Shown: in pieces, positions 1 through 6,259 of the stretch
How the letters are laid out: each line of letters starts with the position of its first letter
Position numbering within the stretch: position 1 is the stretch's first letter
Assembly: GCA_044376615.1 (NCBI GenBank)
Contig: JBILKO010000079.1
Coordinates: 1 to 11,426 of the forward strand
Direction: 5' to 3'
Length of the DNA stretch: 11,426 nucleotides
Source of the DNA: CAISGS01 sp044376615
Lineage (GTDB): Bacteria; Pseudomonadota; Alphaproteobacteria; Caulobacterales; Caulobacteraceae
Translations under genes and position numbers: made by a program
The notes under the pieces: model-generated
Databases searched by the model: none
The model's input: the letters and a program-made list of their open reading frames with translations, nothing else
Told to the model about the DNA's origin: nothing

Positions 1-81
1 CGCATCCCTAATGCTCTGCAAGCGTCCAGCTACGGCAAAGGCCCGCAGGGAGGACAAGGGCGGAAATAGGTTCGTGCTCAT
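1..81 (-). CDS. LysR-type transcriptional regulator, N-terminal fragment (cut by window edge)
   Basis: Only the first 27 codons lie in the window, read from an ATG at 81 and open to the edge. The peptide reads MSTNLFPPLSSLRAFAVAGR and continues LQSIRDA. The Pro-Pro-Leu-x-x-Leu-Arg-Ala-Phe start followed by an Ala/Gly-Arg helix is the classic first helix of the winged HTH of GcvA-like LysR regulators, in which helix 2 normally begins with an Ala-Ala pair just where this fragment stops. A GAGGG stretch lies about 12 bases upstream of the start. LysR proteins usually regulate their divergent neighbour, here the lipoprotein at 296, across the 214-base gap. The family call rests on few residues, so effector and target cannot be named. 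Confidence 0.68.
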   Translation of the reverse strand, partial: MSTNLFPPLSSLRAFAVAGRLQSIRDA

Positions 82-149
82 GCGGTTAATCTACCCTCAT
101 AACCCATAGACCAAGAAGGCCCACCGGTTGGTCCATATCCGACTACCTC

Positions 150-206
150 CTCAGGAATTCGTTAGACCAATGGGGAGTGGCCGAAATTACCTGAGTAAAA
201 CTAACG
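150..206. promoter_or_regulatory. Interleaved inverted repeats in the LysR/lipoprotein divergent region
   Basis: CTCAGG followed by AATT (150-159) is mirrored by AATT, one extra A, then CCTGAG (185-195). A second pair, CGTTAG (160-165) and CTAACG (201-206), is interleaved with the first. The region lies between the LysR start (81) and the lipoprotein start (296), where LysR operators are expected. It could be a regulator site or, if transcribed, alternative hairpins. Six-base arms at these distances can arise by chance, so this is a candidate only. A weak promoter match for the plus-strand gene overlaps it (TTACCT 187-192, 18-base spacer, CATAAT 211-216). Nothing else coding is visible in 82-295. 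Confidence 0.3.
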
Positions 207-295
207 TATGCATAATCGATCTTCGTTGTCAGGTGTCGATTAAACGCGAGACTGAAGTGGTTCCCCCCCACCTTTGCTTGAAGTCGGAGTTCGAA

Positions 296-1015
296 ATGGT
301 CCCCAAGATACTCAGCAGCCTTGTCGTTTCTGCCCTTGCCCTCACAGTCCTTGGCGGTTGTGTGCGAGCCCAGGCGCAATCGGCCGCGCCCCAGCTCTCC
401 ACCGGCAAGAATCTATATGCCCTGTTATTGGAGCGTGACCTTCCTGCGATAGCGCCAAGGCCGATTGTTGTCAGTCGGTTCAAGGCCCTTGTCCCGAAAT
501 ATGACGATGTTCAGGGCCTCAGGACGAAGTACTTCTTTATTTCCGACCGGAAAACCTATGGCGGCGTCTATCTATGGACAGACAAGGCCTCAGCGGACGC
601 CTATCTGTCGAGCCCATTATTGGCGTCAATCAGTGCCAATGCGAAGGGAGAGCGCCGAGTTACGCGGTTTGAAATTCCGCTGGCTATTGACGGGCCTGCT
701 GCCGCGACAGCAGATGTGGCGAATGGAAAAGCCGTGGCGCGGATCGTCCGCATCACCCCGCCGCCTGGCACGCCTCGGGAAGCAATTATTGCCGGCTTCG
801 AAAAGGCTGTTCCAACCTACCAGAAGGTTCCTGGTTTGATTCACAAGTGGTTTTCAATCGCAGAGGACGGCCGGTTCGGCGGCATCTATCTATTCACCGA
901 CAATACTGCGGCGGATGCTTGGTTCAATCAAGTTTGGCACGATCGGGTCAAGGCAACCTACGGCGTCGATGGCGATGTCGCTACTTTTGATGCGCCCGTC
1001 ATCATAGAGAAGTAA
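296..1015 (+). CDS. Predicted lipoprotein with two tandem YdhR-like (dimeric alpha/beta-barrel) domains
   Basis: 239 residues from the ATG at 296, preceded by GGAG at a good distance. The frame stays open back to 128, but that extension is not signal-like and skips this ribosome site. Residues 1-22 form a signal peptide (Lys4, hydrophobic 5-19) with lipobox Leu-Gly-Gly-Cys ending at Cys22, so lipidation and periplasmic anchoring are likely; an AQA site just after could be an alternative signal peptidase I cut. The mature part holds two related segments: first F-K-A-L-V-P-K-Y-D-D-V-Q-G-L ... G-G-V-Y-L-W-T-D (about 62-96), then F-E-K-A-V-P-T-Y-Q-K-V-P-G-L ... G-G-I-Y-L-F-T-D (about 165-202). 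This pattern matches the YdhR family of small putative monooxygenases, ferredoxin-like folds that normally act as one-domain dimers. The fusion may build the dimer in one chain. Substrate unknown. Confidence 0.75.
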   Translation: MVPKILSSLVVSALALTVLGGCVRAQAQSAAPQLSTGKNLYALLLERDLPAIAPRPIVVSRFKALVPKYDDVQGLRTKYFFISDRKTYGGVYLWTDKASADAYLSSPLLASISANAKGERRVTRFEIPLAIDGPAAATADVANGKAVARIVRITPPPGTPREAIIAGFEKAVPTYQKVPGLIHKWFSIAEDGRFGGIYLFTDNTAADAWFNQVWHDRVKATYGVDGDVATFDAPVIIEK

Positions 1016-1065
1016 TGACTGCCCAAGTCTAAAAGTCCAACTATAGCACAAGCTACGTGTTTGGC

Positions 1066-1099
1066 CTTCATCTGCCGGGGTTAACTCCGGCAGATGAAG
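1066..1099. terminator. Strong hairpin, probable bidirectional terminator
   Basis: A perfect 13-base stem (CTTCATCTGCCGG at 1066-1078 with its complement at 1087-1099) encloses an 8-base loop, whose inner bases can pair further. It lies 50 bases after the lipoprotein stop and between two convergent genes, the lipoprotein and the sigma-factor operon. No long T-tract follows on either strand, so it is not a textbook intrinsic terminator, but position and stability fit transcription end or 3'-end protection. Confidence 0.7.
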
Positions 1100-1286
1100 C
1101 AAATTTGACGTGTGTAACCTGCCCAGACAGAGTAAGGGTCAGCCACAAGTTGGCGTTGAATTTTTGGGACTGCGCCGGGTAATAGATTGATCTAGACACA
1201 AGTGCGCCGTCACAGCCAACGACAGCATGAATGCCGGGTTTCTCGAGTTTCCTAGCGAGGCCCCAGGCCGCTGCGCCAACCCTTTG

Positions 1287-2516
1287 TCAATCAGCGCCCC
1301 GTGCAGCAGCCTGCTGCTTTGCCATGAGATAAGCCCGGACCGCTGGGTCGCTCGATAGGCCAATGGCGCGGTCATAGGCGGCATGGGCGTCTTGGCCCGC
1401 GCGCTGCAGAAGGTGCGCCCGGCAGGTCCAATAGGCTTGATAGGACTGGGCTTGCTCCGCATCGATCTGGTTCAGAAGCGCAAGGCCCGCAGACGGTCCC
1501 TTGACATCGCCATAGGCGGCGGCGCGGGCAACCAGACTGCCGATGGTTGGGTTTTGCGCCGCCAAGAGGTCATAGAGGGCGATCAGGGCGCCGGTCTGGA
1601 CCTCGCCGGTCAGCCTGCCCATCACATGCACCGACTGGATGGCGGCTTCTGCCTGGAAGCGCCCGAATTGGCCGCTCGCCGAGGCGGCGGTCAATAAATG
1701 CTCGGCCTCGGCAATCATATTGCCCGACCAAAGCCTTGCGTCCTGTTCGGCCAGGGGCACGAAGGCGCCATCGGCGGCTCGGCGCGCAGGTGACCTGGCC
1801 TGACAATAGAGCATGAGGGCGAGCAGGCCCTTGGGTTCAGGTTCGGCGGGTAATAGCTCGACCACCAGCCGGGCCAGATACAAGGCCTCCTCAATCAGCC
1901 CTGGACCCGACTGGCCGCCGGGATCAGCATCCCAGCCGGTGCCGAAAGCGGCATAGATGGCGCCAAGCACGGCAGCCAGCCGTTCGGCCAGCTGGTCGGG
2001 TTCGGGGACCTCGAAGCGAAGGCCGACGTCACGGATTTTCGTCTTGGCGCGGACGAGCCTTTGGCCCATGGCCGCGGACGAGGTCAGAAAGGCCGAGGCG
2101 ATCTGACCAGCCTCAAGCCCCAGCACAGTCTGAAGCATGAGCGGCGTGCGGATAGACGCATCGATGGCCGGGTGGGCACAGACAAACAAGAGCGCCAGGC
2201 GATGGTCAGACATCGGGCCTTGAGCGGCGTCCTCTCTTTCCTCGAGCAGGAGGGCAAGGGTCGAGGCGGACTTGTCCTTGACCTTGGCATGGCGAAAATT
2301 GTGTCCGATGGTGCGGCGCGCGGCGGTCAGCAGCCAGGCCTCAGGATTGGTCGGAACGCCGCGCTCGGGCCAGACGCGCAGCGCGGTCTGGAAGGCCTCG
2401 GCTAGGGCGTCCTCGGCCGAGGCAATATCCCCGGAACGGGCGGCGATCAAGGCGATCAGCCGCCCATAGGAGGTCCGCGCCACACGCTCTGTGGCATGGC
2501 GCGCGGCATCATTCAC
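1287..2516 (-). CDS. ECF42-type RNA polymerase sigma factor with C-terminal extension
   Basis: 409 residues from a GTG start at 2516 that overlaps the TGA of the upstream DGPF gene in a GTGA tetranucleotide, implying translational coupling; the frame is open further upstream, but that lies inside the neighbour. Sigma region 2 is at about 8-80 (acidic AEDALAEAF helix; NPEAWLLTAARR at 57-68). Region 4 HTH is at about 125-162, with L-A-L-L-F-V-C-A-H-P-A before it and QRLVRAKTKIRD at its end. The remaining 240 residues match the DUF6596/TPR-like extension of the ECF42 group, which has no classical anti-sigma factor and is typically encoded beside DGPF proteins, as here. It probably directs polymerase to a small stress- or metabolite-related regulon including its own operon. 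ECF42 call confident; signal unknown. Confidence 0.9.
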   Translation of the reverse strand: MNDAARHATERVARTSYGRLIALIAARSGDIASAEDALAEAFQTALRVWPERGVPTNPEAWLLTAARRTIGHNFRHAKVKDKSASTLALLLEEREDAAQGPMSDHRLALLFVCAHPAIDASIRTPLMLQTVLGLEAGQIASAFLTSSAAMGQRLVRAKTKIRDVGLRFEVPEPDQLAERLAAVLGAIYAAFGTGWDADPGGQSGPGLIEEALYLARLVVELLPAEPEPKGLLALMLYCQARSPARRAADGAFVPLAEQDARLWSGNMIAEAEHLLTAASASGQFGRFQAEAAIQSVHVMGRLTGEVQTGALIALYDLLAAQNPTIGSLVARAAAYGDVKGPSAGLALLNQIDAEQAQSYQAYWTCRAHLLQRAGQDAHAAYDRAIGLSSDPAVRAYLMAKQQAAARGAD

Positions 2517-2875
2517 GCGACAGAGGGTCCCATCATCACCGGCCTGATCTCGACACTGCCGTCGATGGCCGATGGCGACCGCGCCGCCCAAGCCAGAGCA
2601 GCATCAAGATCAGCAACCTCAATGACACTGTATCCGCCGAGGATTTCCTTGGTATCGGCGAAGGGGCCATCCTGGACGTCATTCTTGCCATTGCGGATGC
2701 GCAGCGTGGTGGCGGTTTCGGGTCCTTGGAGCCCATCGCCATTGACGATAATCCCCGCTGCCCGCATGGCCCCAATAAAGGCCATCCATGCGCCCCAATA
2801 GGCCTCTGCCCGCTGTGGGTCTTTTCGGGCGGCGAGGGCATCGTGGCTTTCGTTAAAGATCAACATGTATTGCAT
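2513..2875 (-). CDS. YCII-related DGPF-domain protein
   Basis: 120 residues from an ATG at 2875 with AAGGAG (2883-2888) 7 bases upstream. The frame extends to 2989, but those codons lie in the preceding gene and lack a ribosome site. The fold begins with MQYMLIFNE, has G-D-G-L-Q-G-P-E around 46-53, and carries the signature Asp-Gly-Pro-Phe at 69-72 followed by A-D-T-K-E-I-L-G-G-Y and a region rich in Ala-Trp-Ala-Ala. This is the DGPF subgroup of the YCII ferredoxin-like family. It is a recurrent partner of ECF42 sigma factors; its biochemical role is unproven, though a ligand- or oxidant-handling role has been assumed. It sits between the membrane protein gene (43-base gap) and the sigma gene (GTGA overlap). 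Confidence 0.92.
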   Translation of the reverse strand: MQYMLIFNESHDALAARKDPQRAEAYWGAWMAFIGAMRAAGIIVNGDGLQGPETATTLRIRNGKNDVQDGPFADTKEILGGYSVIEVADLDAALAWAARSPSAIDGSVEIRPVMMGPSVA

Positions 2876-2918
2876 AGCCTTTCTCCTTGTTGGATTGAAG
2901 TCTAGGTTTGCATGAGGA

Positions 2919-3359
2919 TTAGGCGAGGGTGCCTTGCTTTGCGAGCCGCCGGGCGTACCAGAGCAATGCGGCGGCAATGACCAGCACAAGCGTCAAGACC
3001 GTGATTTGCGGCGCACCGAACGCGGCAAAGATGCCGAGTGCAATATCGCCAATATATAGGACCAAATAGCCGACCAATGACGCCCAGAAGACTGGAACGG
3101 CTTGGCGTCGGCGGATCAGCAAAAGTGCGCACCCAATCGCGCCGCCAAACACACCGATGGCAAAGGCAAGTTTCATCCAGATCGGCTGCTGGACATACAT
3201 GGCCGCCTGTTCGGGCGTCATGCCCGCCGCCATGTGCTGCGCCTTGTTGGCAAATTCGGTTGTGAAGAACCGAAATAGCCCAAATAGATTCCAAATCAGG
3301 CCCAGGCTCGCGACAGCCCATAGGGACGCTTTGCGGGAGGTGGGTGTATGGTCGTTCAT
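2919..3359 (-). CDS. Four-helix integral membrane protein, first gene of the ECF42 operon
   Basis: 146 residues from the ATG at 3359, with AGGAG (3368-3372) 8 bases upstream. The longer open frame to 3578 has no comparable ribosome site. Four hydrophobic stretches are visible: about 12-32 (SLWAVASLGLIWNLFGLFRF), 62-83 (MKLAFAIGVFGGAIGCALLL), 88-108 (AVPVFWASLVGYLVLYIGDI) and 117-137 (ITVLTLVLVIAAALLWYARR). A 30-residue loop rich in Met and Gln lies between the first and second. Similar small alphaproteobacterial proteins are, as I recall, often loosely labelled sugar transporters, but nothing in the sequence shows transport. It is 43 bases upstream of the DGPF gene, so the three genes are probably co-transcribed. 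It could be a sigma-regulon effector or a membrane sensor. Function unknown. Confidence 0.82.
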   Translation of the reverse strand: MNDHTPTSRKASLWAVASLGLIWNLFGLFRFFTTEFANKAQHMAAGMTPEQAAMYVQQPIWMKLAFAIGVFGGAIGCALLLIRRRQAVPVFWASLVGYLVLYIGDIALGIFAAFGAPQITVLTLVLVIAAALLWYARRLAKQGTLA

Positions 3360-3583
3360 GAGTGTGTCTCCTGGTCGAAAATTGGTGCCACGGTTTTGCT
3401 GCACAGCTAGGTGAGCATTACATTGAGCCTTGGCACGGGTGCATTTCGACAGGGCGCGAGATTTTGCTCGTAAAAAATTTGGCGAGCCGGTCGGAAGTCC
3501 AGTCTGCGACCTGCGGGCGACGACCGATCTAGCCAAAAGTGGCCTGGCCCAGACGGTGTTGAACTGTGATATAGACATCGCTC

Positions 3584-4171
3584 ATGCGCTCGACGGACCC
3601 GCAATCTATGGCAAATTTCTGCCTCTTCCCAACCGCGCTTGGGCCTTGTGGCATAGCCTGGCGAGATGGTGTCGTCGTGGCAACGCATTTGCCCGAGGGT
3701 TCCGAGACGGCGACGGCGGCTCGCCTGGCCAGGCGGGCCGGAGCGGTAGTGGGCGCGCCTCCGCTTCATATTCAGCTGGCTATAGCCGCCATTACGGCGC
3801 TGCTTGAGGGCGAAAAGATCGACCTGAATGACATTGCCTGTGATTTCAGCCGCATCGATGCGTTTTCGACCCAGGTTTACGCCATCACCCGCGCCATCCT
3901 GGTTGGTGAGACCCTGACCTATGGCGATATTGCCGTGCAGCTCGGCGATAGGCGACTGGCGCAAAGGGTTGGGCAGGCGCTTGGCCGCAATCCGTTCCCG
4001 ATCATTGTGCCCTGTCACCGGGTGATGGGCGCTAATGCCAAGCTGACGGGATTCTCAGCGGGTGGCGGCGTAGCGACCAAATTGAAAATGCTGGCCATTG
4101 AGGGCGCGCAGATCGGGGAGGCGCCCTCGCTGTTTGGTGATCTTCCTTTGGCCATTCGGCCGAGGGGATGA
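3584..4171 (+). CDS. ogt: Methylated-DNA-[protein]-cysteine S-methyltransferase (O6-alkylguanine-DNA alkyltransferase)
   Basis: Direct-reversal DNA repair protein that moves the alkyl group of O6-alkylguanine (or O4-alkylthymine) onto its own cysteine, once per molecule. The C-terminal domain is intact: TYGDIA (112-117), the Arg-Val-Gly segment of the recognition helix (128-130), G-R-N-P-F-P (134-139), and P-C-H-R-V with acceptor Cys144 (codon at 4013), followed by L-T-G-F-S-A-G-G-G. The N-terminal half is the usual poorly conserved ribonuclease-H-like domain. Length (195 residues) suits Ogt-type enzymes; the symbol is by family. No strong ribosome site precedes 3584, and the ATG at 3608 is an alternative start. 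It is divergent from the ECF42 operon across 224 bases and 29 bases from the convergent rhodanese stop. Confidence 0.92.
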   Translation: MRSTDPQSMANFCLFPTALGPCGIAWRDGVVVATHLPEGSETATAARLARRAGAVVGAPPLHIQLAIAAITALLEGEKIDLNDIACDFSRIDAFSTQVYAITRAILVGETLTYGDIAVQLGDRRLAQRVGQALGRNPFPIIVPCHRVMGANAKLTGFSAGGGVATKLKMLAIEGAQIGEAPSLFGDLPLAIRPRG

Positions 4172-4200
4172 GGACAAGACCACACTAGTGCTTCTACGCC

Positions 4201-4599
4201 TTATGCCTCAGCAACCGCCAAGGCAAAGGCCTCATCGAGCCAGCCAGTTATTCCACCGGCCATGATCTTCACTGGGCGATCGAGCTCAGCAAGCCTTAAG
4301 GCCCCGCGGGCGGCACCATTGCAATGCGGTCCGGCGCAATAGGTGACAAAGACGGTGTCTTGCGGCCACTGGGCCATTTTGGAGGCGATAATCTTGCCAT
4401 GGGGCAGATTGATTGCGCCGGGCACGTGACCCTTAGCAAACATGGCCGGGCTGCGCACATCAAGCAGGACAAAGTCAGGTCCCTTGGCCAGGGCGTCGTG
4501 CACGTCCCAGCAGTCGGTCTCAAAGCCAAATTCAGCGGCAAAATGGGCGCGAGCCTCGGCGCTGGGGGCAGGTGGCGTGGCGGTAACAGCGGTTCTCAT
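4201..4599 (-). CDS. Single-domain rhodanese-like sulfurtransferase
   Basis: 132 residues from the ATG at 4599, chosen because AAAGGAG (4607-4613) stands 7 bases upstream; the frame continues to 4665 without such a site. One rhodanese domain covers about 30-128: L-L-D-V-R-S-P (45-51), G-H-V-P-G-A-I-N-L-P (57-66), the active loop V-T-Y-C-A-G-P-H-C-N-G-A with nucleophile Cys88 and a second cysteine at 93, and G-G-I-T-G-W (115-120). It should carry a persulfide on Cys88 and pass sulfur to thiol or cyanide acceptors; the Cys88/Cys93 pair could also form a disulfide. No signal peptide, so cytosolic. It is divergent from an FtrA-type regulator, a pairing I know from other proteobacteria, and is probably that regulator's target. 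Confidence 0.9.
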   Translation of the reverse strand: MRTAVTATPPAPSAEARAHFAAEFGFETDCWDVHDALAKGPDFVLLDVRSPAMFAKGHVPGAINLPHGKIIASKMAQWPQDTVFVTYCAGPHCNGAARGALRLAELDRPVKIMAGGITGWLDEAFALAVAEA

Positions 4600-4648
4600 C
4601 GGCCTTCTCCTTTGATCTGATCTGGCCACATGAGCGCCTAGGCTTGCA

Positions 4649-4666
4649 ATTGGCGCAAATGCCAAT
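4649..4666. promoter_or_regulatory. 18-base inverted repeat in the rhodanese/FtrA divergent promoter (candidate operator)
   Basis: ATTGGC (4649-4654) and GCCAAT (4661-4666) are perfect complements around the 6-base spacer GCAAAT. The site lies 50 bases from the rhodanese start and 14 bases upstream of the preferred regulator start. On the minus strand it directly follows a TTGACG hexamer (4675-4670) that could be the -35 box of the rhodanese promoter, so a bound protein would sit in the core promoter. The neighbouring AraC/GlxA regulator is the obvious candidate to bind it. AraC proteins often use direct rather than inverted repeats, which is a reason for caution. Confidence 0.5.
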
Positions 4667-4679
4667 ATACGTCAAGATT

Positions 4680-5654
4680 ATGCCAAATGCGAAAAATCCC
4701 CTGGTCGTGGCCTTGCTCTATGACGGGCTATGCACCTTCGAATTTGGCATAGTCGCCGAGGTGTTTGGCCTGTTTCGGCCGGAAATGGGCGAGACCTGGT
4801 ATCAATTTGCTAGCGCAGCGATCGAGCCAGGGCCTTTGCGGGCGCATGGCGGCTTGAGCATTGTGGCTAGCGGCGGCCTCGACTTGCTAGACCAGGCCCA
4901 TACGGTTGTGGTGCCCGGCTGGAAGGGTATTGATGCGCCGGTGCCGGAGGACCTGATTGTGCGGCTGCGCCAGGTGCATGCCCGGGGTGGTCGGCTAGCC
5001 TCCATCTGTTCGGGCGCAGCGGTCTTGGCCGCAACGGGCCTTTTGGACGGGCAAAGGGTTACGACCCATTGGCGCTATGCAGAGGGCCTGCGTCGCCGTT
5101 TTCCCAATATCGAGGTGGATAATGTCTCGCTTTATCATGGGGCGAATAACATCTTCACCTCGGCAGGCAGCGCGGCGGGCATTGATCTGATGATTGAGCT
5201 GGTACGGCGCGATTATGGGCCCGATGCCGCCAATTCAGTGGCCAGGCGGATCGTCATGCCGGCGCATCGCAGCGGCGGTCAGGCCCAGTTTCTCGAGCGG
5301 CCGGTTAGCGCCCGGCAAGATAGCGCCATCGCCCCCTTGCTTGAACATATCCGCCAGACCTTGGACAGGCCTTGGTCAAATGCGCAAATGGCCGACCAGG
5401 CGCGCATGAGCCGCCGGACCTTTGAGCGCCGCTTTGTTGAGGCCACCGGCCAGGCCCCCAGTGACTGGCTAGCCTCTGAACGGGTCGAGGCGGCCAAGGA
5501 CCTGCTAACCCGCACCCAGCGGCCGATGGAGGCGGTGGCTGAGGCGGTTGGCTTTGGCAGCGCCCACGCCCTTCGCCATCATTTTCGGGAAAAGGTGAGC
5601 CTTAGCCCAACCGAGTTTCGGCGGGAGTTTGGGCGGGGCTTAGTGCCCGCGTAA
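4680..5654 (+). CDS. ftrA: FtrA/GlxA-family AraC transcriptional regulator (DJ-1/PfpI-like domain plus double HTH)
   Basis: 324 residues from the ATG at 4680, which fits the roughly 320-residue family length and puts the conserved N-P-L-V-V-A-L-L-Y-D-G near the start. A TTG at 4644 and an ATG at 4659 are in frame, but both fall in or before the inverted repeat; none has a clear ribosome site. The DJ-1/PfpI-like domain spans about 8-175, with L-A-S-I-C-S-G-A holding Cys110 at the nucleophile-elbow position and T-S-A-G-S-A-A-G-I-D-L near its end. In this family the domain senses ligands and is not expected to be catalytic. The two AraC helix-turn-helices fill about 225-318 (M-A-D-Q-A-R-M-S-R-R-T-F-E-R-R-F, then V-A-E-A-V-G-F). 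It probably controls the divergent rhodanese. Symbol given by family resemblance. Confidence 0.88.
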   Translation: MPNAKNPLVVALLYDGLCTFEFGIVAEVFGLFRPEMGETWYQFASAAIEPGPLRAHGGLSIVASGGLDLLDQAHTVVVPGWKGIDAPVPEDLIVRLRQVHARGGRLASICSGAAVLAATGLLDGQRVTTHWRYAEGLRRRFPNIEVDNVSLYHGANNIFTSAGSAAGIDLMIELVRRDYGPDAANSVARRIVMPAHRSGGQAQFLERPVSARQDSAIAPLLEHIRQTLDRPWSNAQMADQARMSRRTFERRFVEATGQAPSDWLASERVEAAKDLLTRTQRPMEAVAEAVGFGSAHALRHHFREKVSLSPTEFRREFGRGLVPA

Positions 5655-5660
5655 GACCCT

Positions 5661-5694
5661 AATGGGCGGGACCAAACCCTAGGTCCCGCCCATT
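5661..5694. terminator. Perfect 13-bp-stem hairpin between convergent genes, probable bidirectional terminator
   Basis: AATGGGCGGGACC (5661-5673) pairs perfectly with 5682-5694 around an 8-base loop. It starts 7 bases after the regulator stop (5654) and ends 5 bases before the restored stop of the convergent flavodoxin-family gene (5699), so one element can end both transcripts. The AA and TT at the stem ends give a short U-rich tail in each direction. Confidence 0.82.
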
Positions 5695-5698
5695 TAAG

Positions 5699-6231
5699 CT
5701 AGCCGCGCAGCTTGGCCGTGATTTCAGCGACCCGTGCGCCATAGGCCTTGGCCGTGTCGAGATCGCCTTGCGGGATGTCGGCGGCGGAGCTGGTTGGGCC
5801 AACCTGGGCCATAAGGCCGGAATTGGAGCCGATGCGATTAATGTGCCGTCATTTTGCGCCGGTTGTCCGACCCAGATCATGCCGTGCTGCATGGCCAGGG
5901 TAATGAAGTATTGGATGGTGGAGAGCTTATCGCCGCTGGGGCTAGCCGAGATGGTAAAGCCGCCAGCGACCTTGTCTTTCCAGGCCGTCGTAAACCACCG
6001 CTTGGAGGTTTGGTCGGCAATTTTCTTAAACTGCCAAGAGGCCATGCCCATATAGGTCGGGGCGCCGAATATGATGGCGTCAGCCGCATCAAGCGCGGCC
6101 CAATCGGCCTCAGTTATGCTGCCTTCAGCGCTGATGGCTATGATCTGAGCCTTGGCACCCTCGGCCACAAATTGCGCCACCCGCTCGGTGTGGCCATAGC
6201 CAGAGTGATAAATAACAACCGTTTTCGTCAT
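5699..6231 (-). pseudogene. Flavodoxin-family NAD(P)H:quinone oxidoreductase-like gene with a frameshift near 5843
   Basis: Starts at the ATG at 6231 behind AAAGGA. The first 129 residues are normal: MTKTVVIYHSGYGHTERVA with the FMN phosphate loop (S10-G-Y-G-H-T15), G-A-P-T-Y-M-G-M-A-S-W-Q-F-K-K, and H-G-M-I-W-V-G-Q-P. After Asp128-Gly129 the frame runs on into unrelated residues to a stop at 5659, inside the terminator hairpin. In the other frame the family C-terminus resumes at once: INRIGSNSGLMAQVGPTSSA, ending E-I-T-A-K-L-R-G at a TAG (5699-5701). One missing base at about 5843-5844 explains this; restored length is 177 residues. There is no slippery heptamer, so programmed frameshifting is unlikely. 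It is either a real inactivating deletion or a sequencing error. The intact enzyme would bind FMN and reduce quinones in the cytosol. Confidence 0.85.
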
Positions 6232-6259
6232 GATGTATCCTTTGAGGGTTCTTAAGTCA

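Noticed and set aside
128..295. N-terminal extension of the lipoprotein frame back to 128
   Set aside because: It would bury the signal peptide behind 56 unrelated residues, and the only good ribosome site precedes the ATG at 296.
1139..1462. 107-codon minus-strand ORF overlapping the sigma-factor 3' end
   Set aside because: Out-of-frame shadow of the sigma gene for most of its length; the rest has no recognisable domain.
3430..3807. 125-codon plus-strand ORF upstream of and overlapping the alkyltransferase
   Set aside because: It runs out of frame through the alkyltransferase N-terminal domain and becomes Gly/Arg/Ser-rich; no family match and no ribosome site.
3407..4018. 203-codon minus-strand ORF opposite the alkyltransferase
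   Set aside because: Antisense to a clear alkyltransferase with an intact PCHRV motif; low-complexity, Arg-rich product with no family features.
5659..5842. Open-frame C-terminus of the flavodoxin-family gene
   Set aside because: The product is Pro/Arg-rich and unrelated to the family, and runs through the terminator, whereas the other frame continues the expected C-terminus.
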